A stretch of 6,746 nt of DNA. It comes from Oscillospiraceae bacterium. Lineage in GTDB: Bacteria; Bacillota; Clostridia; Oscillospirales; UBA929. The translations under genes were made by a program, and so were the position numbers. How positions within the stretch are numbered: position 1 is the first letter of the stretch; the number at the start of each line of letters is the position of its first letter. The stretch is from NCBI GenBank assembly GCA_009777435.1, contig WRLW01000084.1, positions 1-6,746 of the forward strand, given 5' to 3'. Positions 1 to 5,147 of this stretch are shown here, in pieces. The notes beneath the pieces were generated by a model. It searched no databases and was not told the DNA's origin. It saw only the letters and a program-made list of their open reading frames with translations.

Positions 1-2
1 TT

Positions 3-1244
3 GAGGTTGCCGACGCCAAAAAGGAAATCGTCGGATGGCTGTCTGAGAAGGGACTGGGAGAAACCAAGGTCAACTACAGGCTGCGCGATTGGGTGTTCGC
101 GCGCCAGCGCTACTGGGGCGAGCCTATACCCATAGTGCATTGCCCGGTGTGCGGAATGGTCGCGCTGCCCGAGGAGCAGCTTCCGCTGACCCTGCCGCAG
201 GTGGAGTCGTATGAGCCGACCGAGAGCGGCGAGTCGCCGCTCCATAATATCCGCGAATGGGTCGAGACGGTATGCCCGCGATGCGGGGCCGCCGCCGAGC
301 GCGAGACCGACACCATGCCCCAATGGGCAGGCTCGTCCTGGTATTTCCTGCGCTACGCCGACCCCAAAAACCATAACGAGCTGGCGTCCGCGGACGCGCT
401 GAAATATTGGACGCCTGTGGACTGGTACAACGGCGGCATGGAGCATACCACGCTGCATCTGCTGTATTCGCGGTTCTGGCACAAGTTCCTTTATGATATC
501 GGCGTCGTGCCCACGCCCGAACCCTACAAGCGCCGCACGAGCCAGGGCGTGATACTGGGCGAGGACGGCTTTAAGATGGCCAAGTCGAGGGGCAACACCG
601 TAGACCCTAACGACATCGTTAAGCTGTACGGCGCGGACACCATGAGACTGTATATCATGTTCATAGGCGACTTTGAGAAAACCGCCACATGGTCGTCGCA
701 GGCCGTCAAGGGCTGCCGCCGTTTCGTCGAGCGCGTGTGGGCGCTGGCGGAGGGCGCGCGTACCGGGGGCGTGAAGCTTTCGGCCAAGTCCGAGACGCTG
801 ATGCACAAGACCATAAAAAAGGTGGGCGAGGACATAGAGTCGCTCAAGTTCAACACGGCCATAGCCGCCATGATGACGCTGGTAAACGAGCTGACGGCAT
901 CGGGAGCTTCAAAGGGCGACATGAGCGTATTGCTAAGGCTACTGTCGCCGTTCGCGCCGCATGTCGCCGACGAGCTTTGGGAGCGTTTGGGCTTTGACGG
1001 CTTCTGCTGCGGGCAGGCTTGGCCGTCATACGACCCCGCCAAGACGCTGGACGCCGAGGTTGAGATGGCGGTGCAGGTGTCGGGCCGCCTGCGCTCGTCT
1101 ATTAAAATAGCGCTCAATTCGGAGGACGGGGACGTGGTGGCCGCCGCCATGTCCGACCCCAAGGTAAAGCCGCATATCGAAGGCAAAACAATGGTAAAAA
1201 CTATTGTTGTGAAAAATAAACTCGTGAATTTGGTGGTTAAGTAA
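3..1244 (+). CDS. leuS: Leucyl-tRNA synthetase, C-terminal half (5' end outside window)
   Basis: Class I aminoacyl-tRNA synthetase that charges tRNA-Leu with leucine in the cytosol. The reading frame is open from base 3, so the first 413 visible residues are the C-terminal half of a protein normally of about 800-860 residues; the HIGH motif and the CP1 editing domain lie upstream of the window. Visible, in order: the segment NYRLRDW..ARQRYWGEPIP typical of LeuRS just after the editing domain; a zinc module with two CxxC pairs (codons 141-152 and 273-284); ETDTMPQWAGSSWYFLRY; the signature loop at 573-587, here KMAKS instead of KMSKS, followed by RGNTVDPNDIV; the helical anticodon-binding domain; and the C-terminal domain starting VQVSGRLR and ending KNKLVNLVVK. 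It stops at TAA 1242-1244, the normal end for the family, so the 3' end is intact. No clear terminator follows. Identity is very secure. Confidence 0.97.
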   Translation, partial: EVADAKKEIVGWLSEKGLGETKVNYRLRDWVFARQRYWGEPIPIVHCPVCGMVALPEEQLPLTLPQVESYEPTESGESPLHNIREWVETVCPRCGAAAERETDTMPQWAGSSWYFLRYADPKNHNELASADALKYWTPVDWYNGGMEHTTLHLLYSRFWHKFLYDIGVVPTPEPYKRRTSQGVILGEDGFKMAKSRGNTVDPNDIVKLYGADTMRLYIMFIGDFEKTATWSSQAVKGCRRFVERVWALAEGARTGGVKLSAKSETLMHKTIKKVGEDIESLKFNTAIAAMMTLVNELTASGASKGDMSVLLRLLSPFAPHVADELWERLGFDGFCCGQAWPSYDPAKTLDAEVEMAVQVSGRLRSSIKIALNSEDGDVVAAAMSDPKVKPHIEGKTMVKTIVVKNKLVNLVVK

Positions 1245-1275
1245 GCGGCAATATCAAAATGGCGGTTTTTAGGAC

Positions 1276-1304
1276 TTGACATTAGGCTCGTGTACAGCTA
1301 TAAT
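1276..1304 (+). promoter_or_regulatory. Consensus sigma70/sigmaA promoter of rpsU
   Basis: TTGACA at 1276-1281 and TATAAT at 1299-1304 match the housekeeping consensus at all twelve positions, with the ideal 17-nt spacer (1282-1298). Transcription should start near 1310-1312, giving a leader of about 80 nt before the rpsU ATG at 1392. This suggests strong constitutive expression independent of leuS. The assignment is by sequence match alone. Confidence 0.9.
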
Positions 1305-1311
1305 GTTTAGC

Positions 1312-1368
1312 GGCAGGTTCAGAAGCTTGTTCGCCTTAAAATATCAAAATCAGCGTGAGGCGACTGCC
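1312..1368 (+). promoter_or_regulatory. Possible structured leader of rpsU mRNA
   Basis: Two nested complementary pairs lie in the predicted 5' leader: GGCAG (1312-1316) with CTGCC (1364-1368), and TCGCCT (1331-1336) with AGGCGA (1358-1363). The two 3' arms are directly adjacent, so they would stack into one interrupted stem with a 14-nt bulge on the 5' side and an AT-rich loop of 21 nt. It ends 6 nt before the G-rich Shine-Dalgarno stretch (1375-1384). Many ribosomal protein mRNAs carry autoregulatory leaders; that this is one is inference, and I do not recognise a named family. Confidence 0.35.
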
Positions 1369-1391
1369 AACAGCGGGGGGAGGGAAAAGAC

Positions 1392-1574
1392 ATGTCGGAA
1401 GTGCGTTTGAAGGATAACGAGTCGCTGGACAGCGCGCTCAAGCGGTTTAAGCGCAACTGCGCGAAAGCGGGCGTCCTTTCCGAGCTCCGCAAACGAGAAC
1501 ACTACGAAAGCCCCGGTGTGAAGCGCCGCAAAAAATCCGAAGCGGCCCGAGCCAAAAAAAGAAAGTTTGGTTAA
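1392..1574 (+). CDS. rpsU: Small ribosomal subunit protein bS21
   Basis: This 60-residue protein is a bS21, the small basic protein of the 30S subunit that sits near the 3' end of 16S rRNA and helps mRNA binding at initiation. The family pattern is clear: an N-terminal strand MSEVRLKDNESLDSALKRFKR, then C-x-KAGVLSELRKREHYESP, and a Lys/Arg-rich tail ending KKRKFG. Length is normal for Gram-positive members (about 57-60). The ATG at 1392 follows a strong ribosome binding site (GGAGG at 1379-1383 within a run of Gs, spacing about 8 nt). The gene has its own consensus promoter and is followed by a stem-loop, so it is probably transcribed alone; in many Firmicutes rpsU is instead followed by a yqeY-like gene, which is absent here. 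Confidence 0.97.
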   Translation: MSEVRLKDNESLDSALKRFKRNCAKAGVLSELRKREHYESPGVKRRKKSEAARAKKRKFG

Positions 1575-1579
1575 TACAG

Positions 1580-1602
1580 GCCCGCCGCGAAAAACGGCGG
1601 GC
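1580..1602. terminator. Stem-loop between convergent genes, probable bidirectional terminator
   Basis: GCCCGCCG (1580-1587) and CGGCGGGC (1595-1602) form a perfect 8-bp GC stem with a 7-nt loop CGAAAAA. It lies 5 nt after the rpsU stop and 4 nt from the stop of the minus-strand gene, where a shared terminator is expected. The T-tracts are poor on both sides (TTGCTCAT downstream on plus, TGTATTAACC downstream on minus), so termination efficiency is uncertain. Confidence 0.6.
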
Positions 1603-1606
1603 TTGC

Positions 1607-2392
1607 TCATGGAGAAAATTCACGCAGCTCGTTGAGCATATCCGACACCTCGGAGTACAGCATGACCGCGCATTTCAGGCCGAGCATATGCGCGAGCCGC
1701 AGCTTGCGTATAACGCTCTGAGAGTCGTCGTACAATACAAAATGCGTTATGCCGCCGTCCTTGTATGTAAAATAGTGCGCGCACAGCTCGTGTGAGAAGA
1801 ACACGGCGGGCCGCTTGTCGAACAGAAGCTCGGACAGCTCGGTGCGCGTCATGGCGCTGCCGCGGCCCTGCGGCGCGGGCAGCGCTATATTTTGCGACAT
1901 GCGCTCAATCTCAAGGGCGACGCGCGGCGCGCCGCAGCGGCGCGTATATTCCTCAAGCTTGCGCCGCAGGGAGCCTGAAACCAGCCCGGACGACAGCAAT
2001 ACGGCCGCGTGCTGTGTCGCCTCCATATAATGCTCGCCCACGATGAGCGACAGCCCGTCGCGGGCGCATACGGTGTCTAAGTCGGAGGCGAGGCGCGCCA
2101 GCGTATGACGCGCCGGGCCTTCAAAATCAAGCAGGATGCCCTCGTAGCCGCGTATACGGCATTCGGCGGTCAGTTCCTTGCACAGCGCGGCGACGCTGCC
2201 GTCGAGAAGCTCGGACGGCGTGTAGCTGAGTACCATCAGGCCGCCGCGCGAGTCGCTGCCGATATGGCCGCGCAGCAGCGTTAGATCCGCGCTCAGCCGA
2301 TAAGCCATGTGCGCCGGCGCTATGCCTGTGGCAAGCGCTCGCCGCGTGTCGTCGGGCAGGGCTGCCAGATATAAAGAAAATTTGTCGGACAT
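1607..2392 (-). CDS. GH18-like TIM-barrel protein, function unknown
   Basis: A 261-residue protein without a signal peptide or membrane segment, so probably cytosolic. I do not recognise a named gene, but two stretches resemble glycoside hydrolase family 18. GYEGILLDFEGP (residues 83-93) fits the degenerate DxxDxDxE strand, retaining D89 and the catalytic-type E91 while the earlier Asp positions are E and L. Near the C terminus, AHYFTYKDGG followed by HFVLYDDSQSVIRKLRLAHMLGL (about 205-239) resembles the last strand and helix of spore-type GH18 proteins such as YaaH. It is shorter than a usual GH18 domain (about 300 or more). The start at 2392 is chosen because GGGAGG (2404-2399) sits 6 nt ahead of it; the in-frame ATG at 2410 lacks such a site. 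Activity, substrate and role are not evident; it may be an inactive or peptidoglycan-related relative. It converges with rpsU and diverges from yqeG. Confidence 0.72.
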   Translation of the reverse strand: MSDKFSLYLAALPDDTRRALATGIAPAHMAYRLSADLTLLRGHIGSDSRGGLMVLSYTPSELLDGSVAALCKELTAECRIRGYEGILLDFEGPARHTLARLASDLDTVCARDGLSLIVGEHYMEATQHAAVLLSSGLVSGSLRRKLEEYTRRCGAPRVALEIERMSQNIALPAPQGRGSAMTRTELSELLFDKRPAVFFSHELCAHYFTYKDGGITHFVLYDDSQSVIRKLRLAHMLGLKCAVMLYSEVSDMLNELREFSP

Positions 2393-2398
2393 GGGACA

Positions 2399-2404
2399 CC
2401 TCCC
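2399..2404 (-). promoter_or_regulatory. Ribosome binding site that fixes the start of the GH18-like gene
   Basis: On the minus strand GGGAGG is followed by TGTCCC and then ATG at 2392-2390. An alternative in-frame ATG at 2410 would place this site inside the coding region and has no purine-rich site of its own, so the shorter protein starting MSDKFSLYL is preferred. Confidence 0.75.
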
Positions 2405-2414
2405 GGCCATAGTG

Positions 2415-2423
2415 TGCTATAAT
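2415..2423 (+). promoter_or_regulatory. Extended -10 promoter of the yqeG operon
   Basis: TGCTATAAT (2415-2423) is a perfect TGn extended -10 joined to a perfect TATAAT. No convincing -35 lies 16-18 nt upstream, which is tolerated by extended -10 promoters. Transcription would start near 2430, giving a leader of about 70 nt before the TTG start of yqeG at 2500. Confidence 0.6.
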
Positions 2424-2441
2424 TAACAGGTTGGAGCGAAG

Positions 2442-2474
2442 CGCCATGATATACCATATGTACAAGTTATGGCG
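2442..2474. repeat. Short inverted repeat in the divergent intergenic region
   Basis: CGCCAT (2442-2447) and ATGGCG (2469-2474) are perfect inverted arms around an AT-rich 21-nt centre that itself holds the palindrome CATATG (2455-2460). The position between two divergent genes would suit an operator, but six-base arms can arise by chance. Confidence 0.25.
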
Positions 2475-2484
2475 GCTATGTCAA
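2456..2484 (-). promoter_or_regulatory. Possible promoter of the GH18-like gene
   Basis: On the minus strand TTGACA (2484-2479) is a perfect -35. At spacings of 16-18 nt only weak -10 candidates exist (TACATA, ACATAT, CATATG). The direction and distance, about 90 nt ahead of the ATG at 2392, fit a promoter for the minus-strand gene, but the weak -10 makes this tentative. The -35 abuts the ribosome binding site of yqeG. Confidence 0.35.
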
Positions 2485-2490
2485 GGGGAG
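2484..2490 (+). promoter_or_regulatory. Ribosome binding site supporting the TTG start of yqeG
   Basis: AAGGGGAG ending at 2490 lies 9 nt upstream of TTG 2500-2502. No purine-rich site sits at the right distance ahead of the later ATG at 2518, so the TTG start is preferred. A TTG start usually lowers initiation rate. Confidence 0.6.
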
Positions 2491-2499
2491 TGCTGAGGT

Positions 2500-2967
2500 T
2501 TGAGGTTAAAGCCTGATATGTTTCTTAGCTCGGTATGCGGGATAACGCCTGAATGGGCGGAAAGCCGCGGCCTGCGCGGCCTTATACTCGATCTGGACAA
2601 CACTCTGGCGTTTTATCTCGCGCCTGTCGCGCCGCCGGATATAGAGGCGTGGATTGCGGATATGGCGGCAAGCGGCGTGAAATTAGCCGTGTGTTCCAAT
2701 TCGAGGGAAAAGCGCGTCAGTTTATTCTGTGACAGGCTTGGGCTGACATATGTACACACGGCGCGCAAGCCGAAGAAGGACGGCCTGCTCAAAGCGGCGG
2801 AGCTGATGGGGCTTGAGCCGGGGGAGACGGCCATGGTGGGCGACCAGTTATTTACAGACGTGCTGGCGGGGCGGCGCGCCGGGATGACCACGGTCTTGGT
2901 TGACCCGCTGAAAAACAATATTGTTTTTCGATTGAGGCGCCGGTGCGAGCGCTTGTTTATGAGATGA
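2500..2967 (+). CDS. yqeG: YqeG family HAD-IIIA phosphatase
   Basis: A 155-residue cytosolic phosphatase of the HAD superfamily, class IIIA, YqeG/GEP4 group. Motif I is DLDNTL with nucleophile D31 and acid/base D33; motif II is CSNS (S66, N67); motif III is the Lys of ARKPKKDG (K90); motif IV is GDQLFTDV with D115 and D120. The family hallmark order LKPD..SSV.GITPEW, DLDNTL, GDQLFTDVLAGRRAGM is complete and the length is normal. The start is TTG at 2500: AAGGGGAG (2484-2490) precedes it by 9 nt, and the LKPD segment it adds is part of the family N terminus; the next ATG (2518) would cut it off. In eukaryotes the GEP4 relative dephosphorylates phosphatidylglycerophosphate; for bacterial YqeG the substrate is not settled. 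It is the first gene of a three-gene operon. Confidence 0.92.
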   Translation: MRLKPDMFLSSVCGITPEWAESRGLRGLILDLDNTLAFYLAPVAPPDIEAWIADMAASGVKLAVCSNSREKRVSLFCDRLGLTYVHTARKPKKDGLLKAAELMGLEPGETAMVGDQLFTDVLAGRRAGMTTVLVDPLKNNIVFRLRRRCERLFMR

Positions 2968-2982
2968 ACCGGAGGTAAGGCA

Positions 2983-3822
2983 ATGGGCGCCGTATTTGGG
3001 CCGGCCGGCAATTCAGAGAGCTTTAACCAGAAATATAAATCCACCGTAAAAGCCCCGGAATGGCTGAAAGACATGGGGCTGACCGCTTATGAGTACCAGT
3101 GCGGGCACGGCGTCGTCATAGGGCAGGACACGGCGCGGCGGCTGGGCGAGCTTATGGCGCGGAGCGGTATAAGGCTGTCGCTGCACGCGCCTTATTATAT
3201 CGTGCTGACAAACCCGGACAGCTTTGACAAAAACGTTGAGCATCTGCGCAAGTCGTGCCGCGCGGCGCGGTGGATGGGAGCCGGGCGCGTGGTCGTCCAC
3301 ACCGGGTTCGCCGGTAAGGACGGGCGCGAAGCGGCGTTCAGGACAGCGGCGGACACGCTGACGCGGGCGCTGGAGATTCTGAGAAGCGAGGGGTACGGCG
3401 ATATAACGCTGTGCCCGGAGGTAATGGGCAAGATATCGCAGCTTGGCACGCTTGAGGAGGTGCTTGAGCTGTGCGCGCTCGACCGGGAGCTGACGCCTTG
3501 CGTTGACTTTGGGCACTTGTACGCGCGCACGCTGGGTGAGTTTGCCGGGGAGGAGCATTTCACCCGCGCCTGTGAGATGATGGAGGCTAAGATAGGCTTG
3601 GAGCGCGCCCGGCGCTTGCACATACATTTTTCGCGCATCGAGTACCGGGCGAGCGGCGAGTATAGGCATCTTACATTGGAGGACAAGCAGTTTGGGCCTG
3701 ATTTCGGGCCGCTGGCTTCCGTGCTGAAGCCGCGCGGCTATGAGCCGGTGATAATATGCGAGTCGCGCGGCACACAGGCGGAGGACGCGTGCCGCCTGCG
3801 CGACACATGGGAGGACGTATGA
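2983..3822 (+). CDS. Endonuclease IV-like TIM-barrel metalloprotein (AP endonuclease family 2)
   Basis: A 279-residue protein of the size and fold signature of endonuclease IV (Nfo), which cleaves abasic sites in DNA using three zinc ions. Metal ligands can be followed in order: H68 (LHAPYY), H106 (VVHTG), E146 (CPEVMG), D175 and H178 (CVDFGHLYA), H213 (LHIHFS), H229 (EYRHLT) and E260 (ICESRG), at almost the same spacing as E. coli H69, H109, E145, D179, H182, H216, H231 and E261. The exception is the partner of H231: E. coli D229 corresponds to Y227 here, so the third zinc site lacks one ligand. This fits a Firmicutes Nfo-like subgroup rather than canonical Nfo; it may be a repair enzyme or a sugar-phosphate isomerase-like relative. 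GGAGGT at 2971-2976 precedes the ATG by 6 nt; 15 nt separate it from yqeG, and it overlaps the next gene by ATGA. Confidence 0.88.
   Translation: MGAVFGPAGNSESFNQKYKSTVKAPEWLKDMGLTAYEYQCGHGVVIGQDTARRLGELMARSGIRLSLHAPYYIVLTNPDSFDKNVEHLRKSCRAARWMGAGRVVVHTGFAGKDGREAAFRTAADTLTRALEILRSEGYGDITLCPEVMGKISQLGTLEEVLELCALDRELTPCVDFGHLYARTLGEFAGEEHFTRACEMMEAKIGLERARRLHIHFSRIEYRASGEYRHLTLEDKQFGPDFGPLASVLKPRGYEPVIICESRGTQAEDACRLRDTWEDV
3809..3822 (+). promoter_or_regulatory. Ribosome binding site and ATGA overlap deciding the peptidase start
   Basis: GGGAGG (3809-3814) sits 4 nt ahead of ATG 3819-3821, which overlaps the TGA (3820-3822) of the preceding gene. This is a classic translational coupling arrangement. 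An in-frame GTG/ATG-type start further upstream (from 3756) would add 21 residues unlike the family N terminus and is rejected. Confidence 0.85.
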
Positions 3823-4889
3823 ACAATCTTAAAAAGCTTCAGGCGCTTTGCGGCGGCGATGATTTCGACGCGCTGCTGCTGACCGGCGAGGTCAACCGCT
3901 TTTACGCCACGGGGATAAGGACGTCGGCCGGCGTGGTTTTACTTGCGGCCGGCCGCGCGGGGTTCCTGACCGACTTTCGCTATATTGAGGCCGCGCGCGA
4001 GCGGTCGGACGGCTTTGAGGTGTGTATGACCACGCGCGACAACGATTATGAAAGCGCCGCGCGGAAGCTTATAGCGGAGTGGGGCGTGCGGCGTTTGGGC
4101 TTTGAGGAGTCTGTAACGACGGTCGAGAGCCATAATAAATGGAGCGGGGCGATAGACGTCGAGTGGGCGCCGGCCCAAAACGCTATTGCCGCCCAGCGCG
4201 CGGTAAAGGCGTCTTGGGAGCTTGAGCGCATGAGAAACGCGTTGCGCATTGCCGAGCGCGCGTATGAGACCGTGCTGGGCGTATTGCGGGAGGGGATGAC
4301 CGAGCGCGAGATAGCGGCGGAGCTGATATATAATATGCTTAAAAACGGCGCGTCGGATACTTCGTTTGCGCCCATAGTGGTTTCCGGGCCGAACTCGTCG
4401 CTGCCGCACGGGGAGCCGGGCGGCCGGGCTGTGCGCGCGGGCGATTTTTTGACAATGGATTTTGGCTGTGTGGACGGCGGCTATTGCTCGGACATAACGC
4501 GAACCGTAGCCATCGGGTACGCGGACGACGAGATGCGCAGGGTATACGGCATCGTTTTAGACGCGCAGGCCGCCGGTATCAAAGCGGCGCGCGCGGGCGT
4601 TAAGGGCCGCGTTATACACGAAGCCGCGGCGCGCGTTATCGAGGACGCGGGTTACGGCGAGTATTTCGGGCACGGGTTCGGGCACGGCATCGGGATTGAG
4701 GTACACGAGGCTTACAGCGCGCACCCAAAGGAGGAACGCGAGCTTCCGGCCGGAGCGGTCATAACGGCGGAGCCGGGCATATATTTGCCGGGGCGTTTCG
4801 GCGTGCGCATAGAGGATTGCGTCGCCCTTCGCGGGGACGGCTGCGAGAACCTTACGTCCGTATCAAAAGAGCTGCGGGTCGTCGGATAG
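3819..4889 (+). CDS. pepP: M24 family Xaa-Pro aminopeptidase
   Basis: A 356-residue cytosolic dimetal peptidase that removes an N-terminal residue preceding proline. Residues 1 to about 125 form the creatinase-type N-terminal domain (FDALLLTGEVNRFYATGI, FLTDFRYIEAARE); the rest is the pita-bread catalytic domain. All five metal ligands are present: D214 (TMDFG), D225 (SDITRT), H289 (GHGFGHGIG), E318 (TAEPGIY) and E332 (RIEDCV), plus the catalytic-type H296 (EVHEAYS). Length matches the short prokaryotic Xaa-Pro dipeptidase/aminopeptidase group (about 350-360), so the call between PepP-like and PepQ-like is by general resemblance. It is the last gene of the operon and translationally coupled to the one before. 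In many Firmicutes the gene after this peptidase is efp; here it is not, and a tandem repeat and a secreted gene follow instead. Confidence 0.93.
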   Translation: MNNLKKLQALCGGDDFDALLLTGEVNRFYATGIRTSAGVVLLAAGRAGFLTDFRYIEAARERSDGFEVCMTTRDNDYESAARKLIAEWGVRRLGFEESVTTVESHNKWSGAIDVEWAPAQNAIAAQRAVKASWELERMRNALRIAERAYETVLGVLREGMTEREIAAELIYNMLKNGASDTSFAPIVVSGPNSSLPHGEPGGRAVRAGDFLTMDFGCVDGGYCSDITRTVAIGYADDEMRRVYGIVLDAQAAGIKAARAGVKGRVIHEAAARVIEDAGYGEYFGHGFGHGIGIEVHEAYSAHPKEERELPAGAVITAEPGIYLPGRFGVRIEDCVALRGDGCENLTSVSKELRVVG

Positions 4890-4937
4890 CTTTCTGCCGT
4901 GAGCCGAAAGCGCATTTCTGCCGTGAGCCGAAAGCGC
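4889..4937 (+). terminator. Alternative hairpins over the tandem repeat, possible terminator
   Basis: Copy 1 can form GCTTTC (4889-4894) with GAAAGC (4906-4911). Copy 2 can form GCGC-A-TTTC (4910-4918) with GAAA-GCGC (4930-4937), an 8-bp stem with one bulged A. The two share bases 4910-4911, so they exclude each other. The place after the operon suits a terminator, but no T-run follows directly (GGGAATATTGAC), so an intrinsic terminator is not well supported. Confidence 0.35.
4891..4937 (+). repeat. Tandem pair of identical 23-bp repeats
   Basis: The 23-base unit that begins TTTCTGCCGTG and ends AGCCGAAAGCGC occurs at 4891-4913 and again without change at 4915-4937, one A apart (period 24). 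It starts two bases after the peptidase stop codon. Each copy has TTTC and GAAA arms around an 11-nt loop. Perfect identity suggests a recent duplication or a maintained regulatory or dispersed repeat. I see no third copy in the window. Confidence 0.9.
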
Positions 4938-4944
4938 GGGAATA

Positions 4945-4973
4945 TTGACTTATTTTGTTCTTTATGATATGTT
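4945..4973 (+). promoter_or_regulatory. Probable promoter of the secreted beta-helix gene
   Basis: TTGACT (4945-4950, five of six) and TATGTT (4968-4973, four of six) are separated by exactly 17 nt in an AT-rich stretch that stands out from the GC-rich surroundings. Transcription would start near 4980, giving a leader of about 70 nt. A shorter-spaced TATGAT at 4963-4968 is a better -10 by itself but has no -35 at a usable distance. Confidence 0.6.
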
Positions 4974-5048
4974 TTACAGACTAAAAAATAGTGTTCCCGT
5001 CATTCTGTTGTTATTCCAGGGACTTAAGCAAAATGAGGAGGTTTTCTT

Positions 5049-5147
5049 ATGAGGAAAATAACTTACATTAAACGGACGCTTTCCCTGCTGCTTATAATGG
5101 CTATGGCGCCGTCGATGCTGCCGGCCTTCGCGCCGACGGCGCGCGCC
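5049..5147 (+). other. Sec signal peptide of the beta-helix protein
   Basis: Thirty-three residues with a positively charged n-region (R2, K3, K8, R9), a hydrophobic h-region of about 18 residues from L11 to A28, and a signal peptidase I site A31-R32-A33 before A34. No lipobox cysteine is present, so the protein is not predicted to be a lipoprotein. Confidence 0.88.

Noticed and set aside
524..1282. Long open frame on the minus strand opposite leuS (252 codons)
   Set aside because: It lies wholly over a well-conserved leuS and its translation is low-complexity, Ser/Thr-rich with no domain; such antisense frames are common in GC-rich DNA.
1250..1350. 11-base direct repeat AATATCAAAAT at 1250-1260 and 1340-1350 around the rpsU promoter
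   Set aside because: Short, AT-rich and 90 bp apart; can arise by chance and no function is indicated.
2127..2465. Second minus-strand frame over the N terminus of the GH18-like gene (112 codons)
   Set aside because: Arg/Ala-rich out-of-frame translation without a ribosome binding site; the other frame has GGGAGG and the GH18-like motifs.
3013..3669. Minus-strand open frames opposite the endonuclease IV-like gene (218 and 163 codons)
   Set aside because: Their translations are Arg/Pro-rich, with no family motif, while the plus frame has all the family ligands.
4891..4937. CRISPR-like array
   Set aside because: Only two copies with a one-base gap; no spacers and no cas genes.
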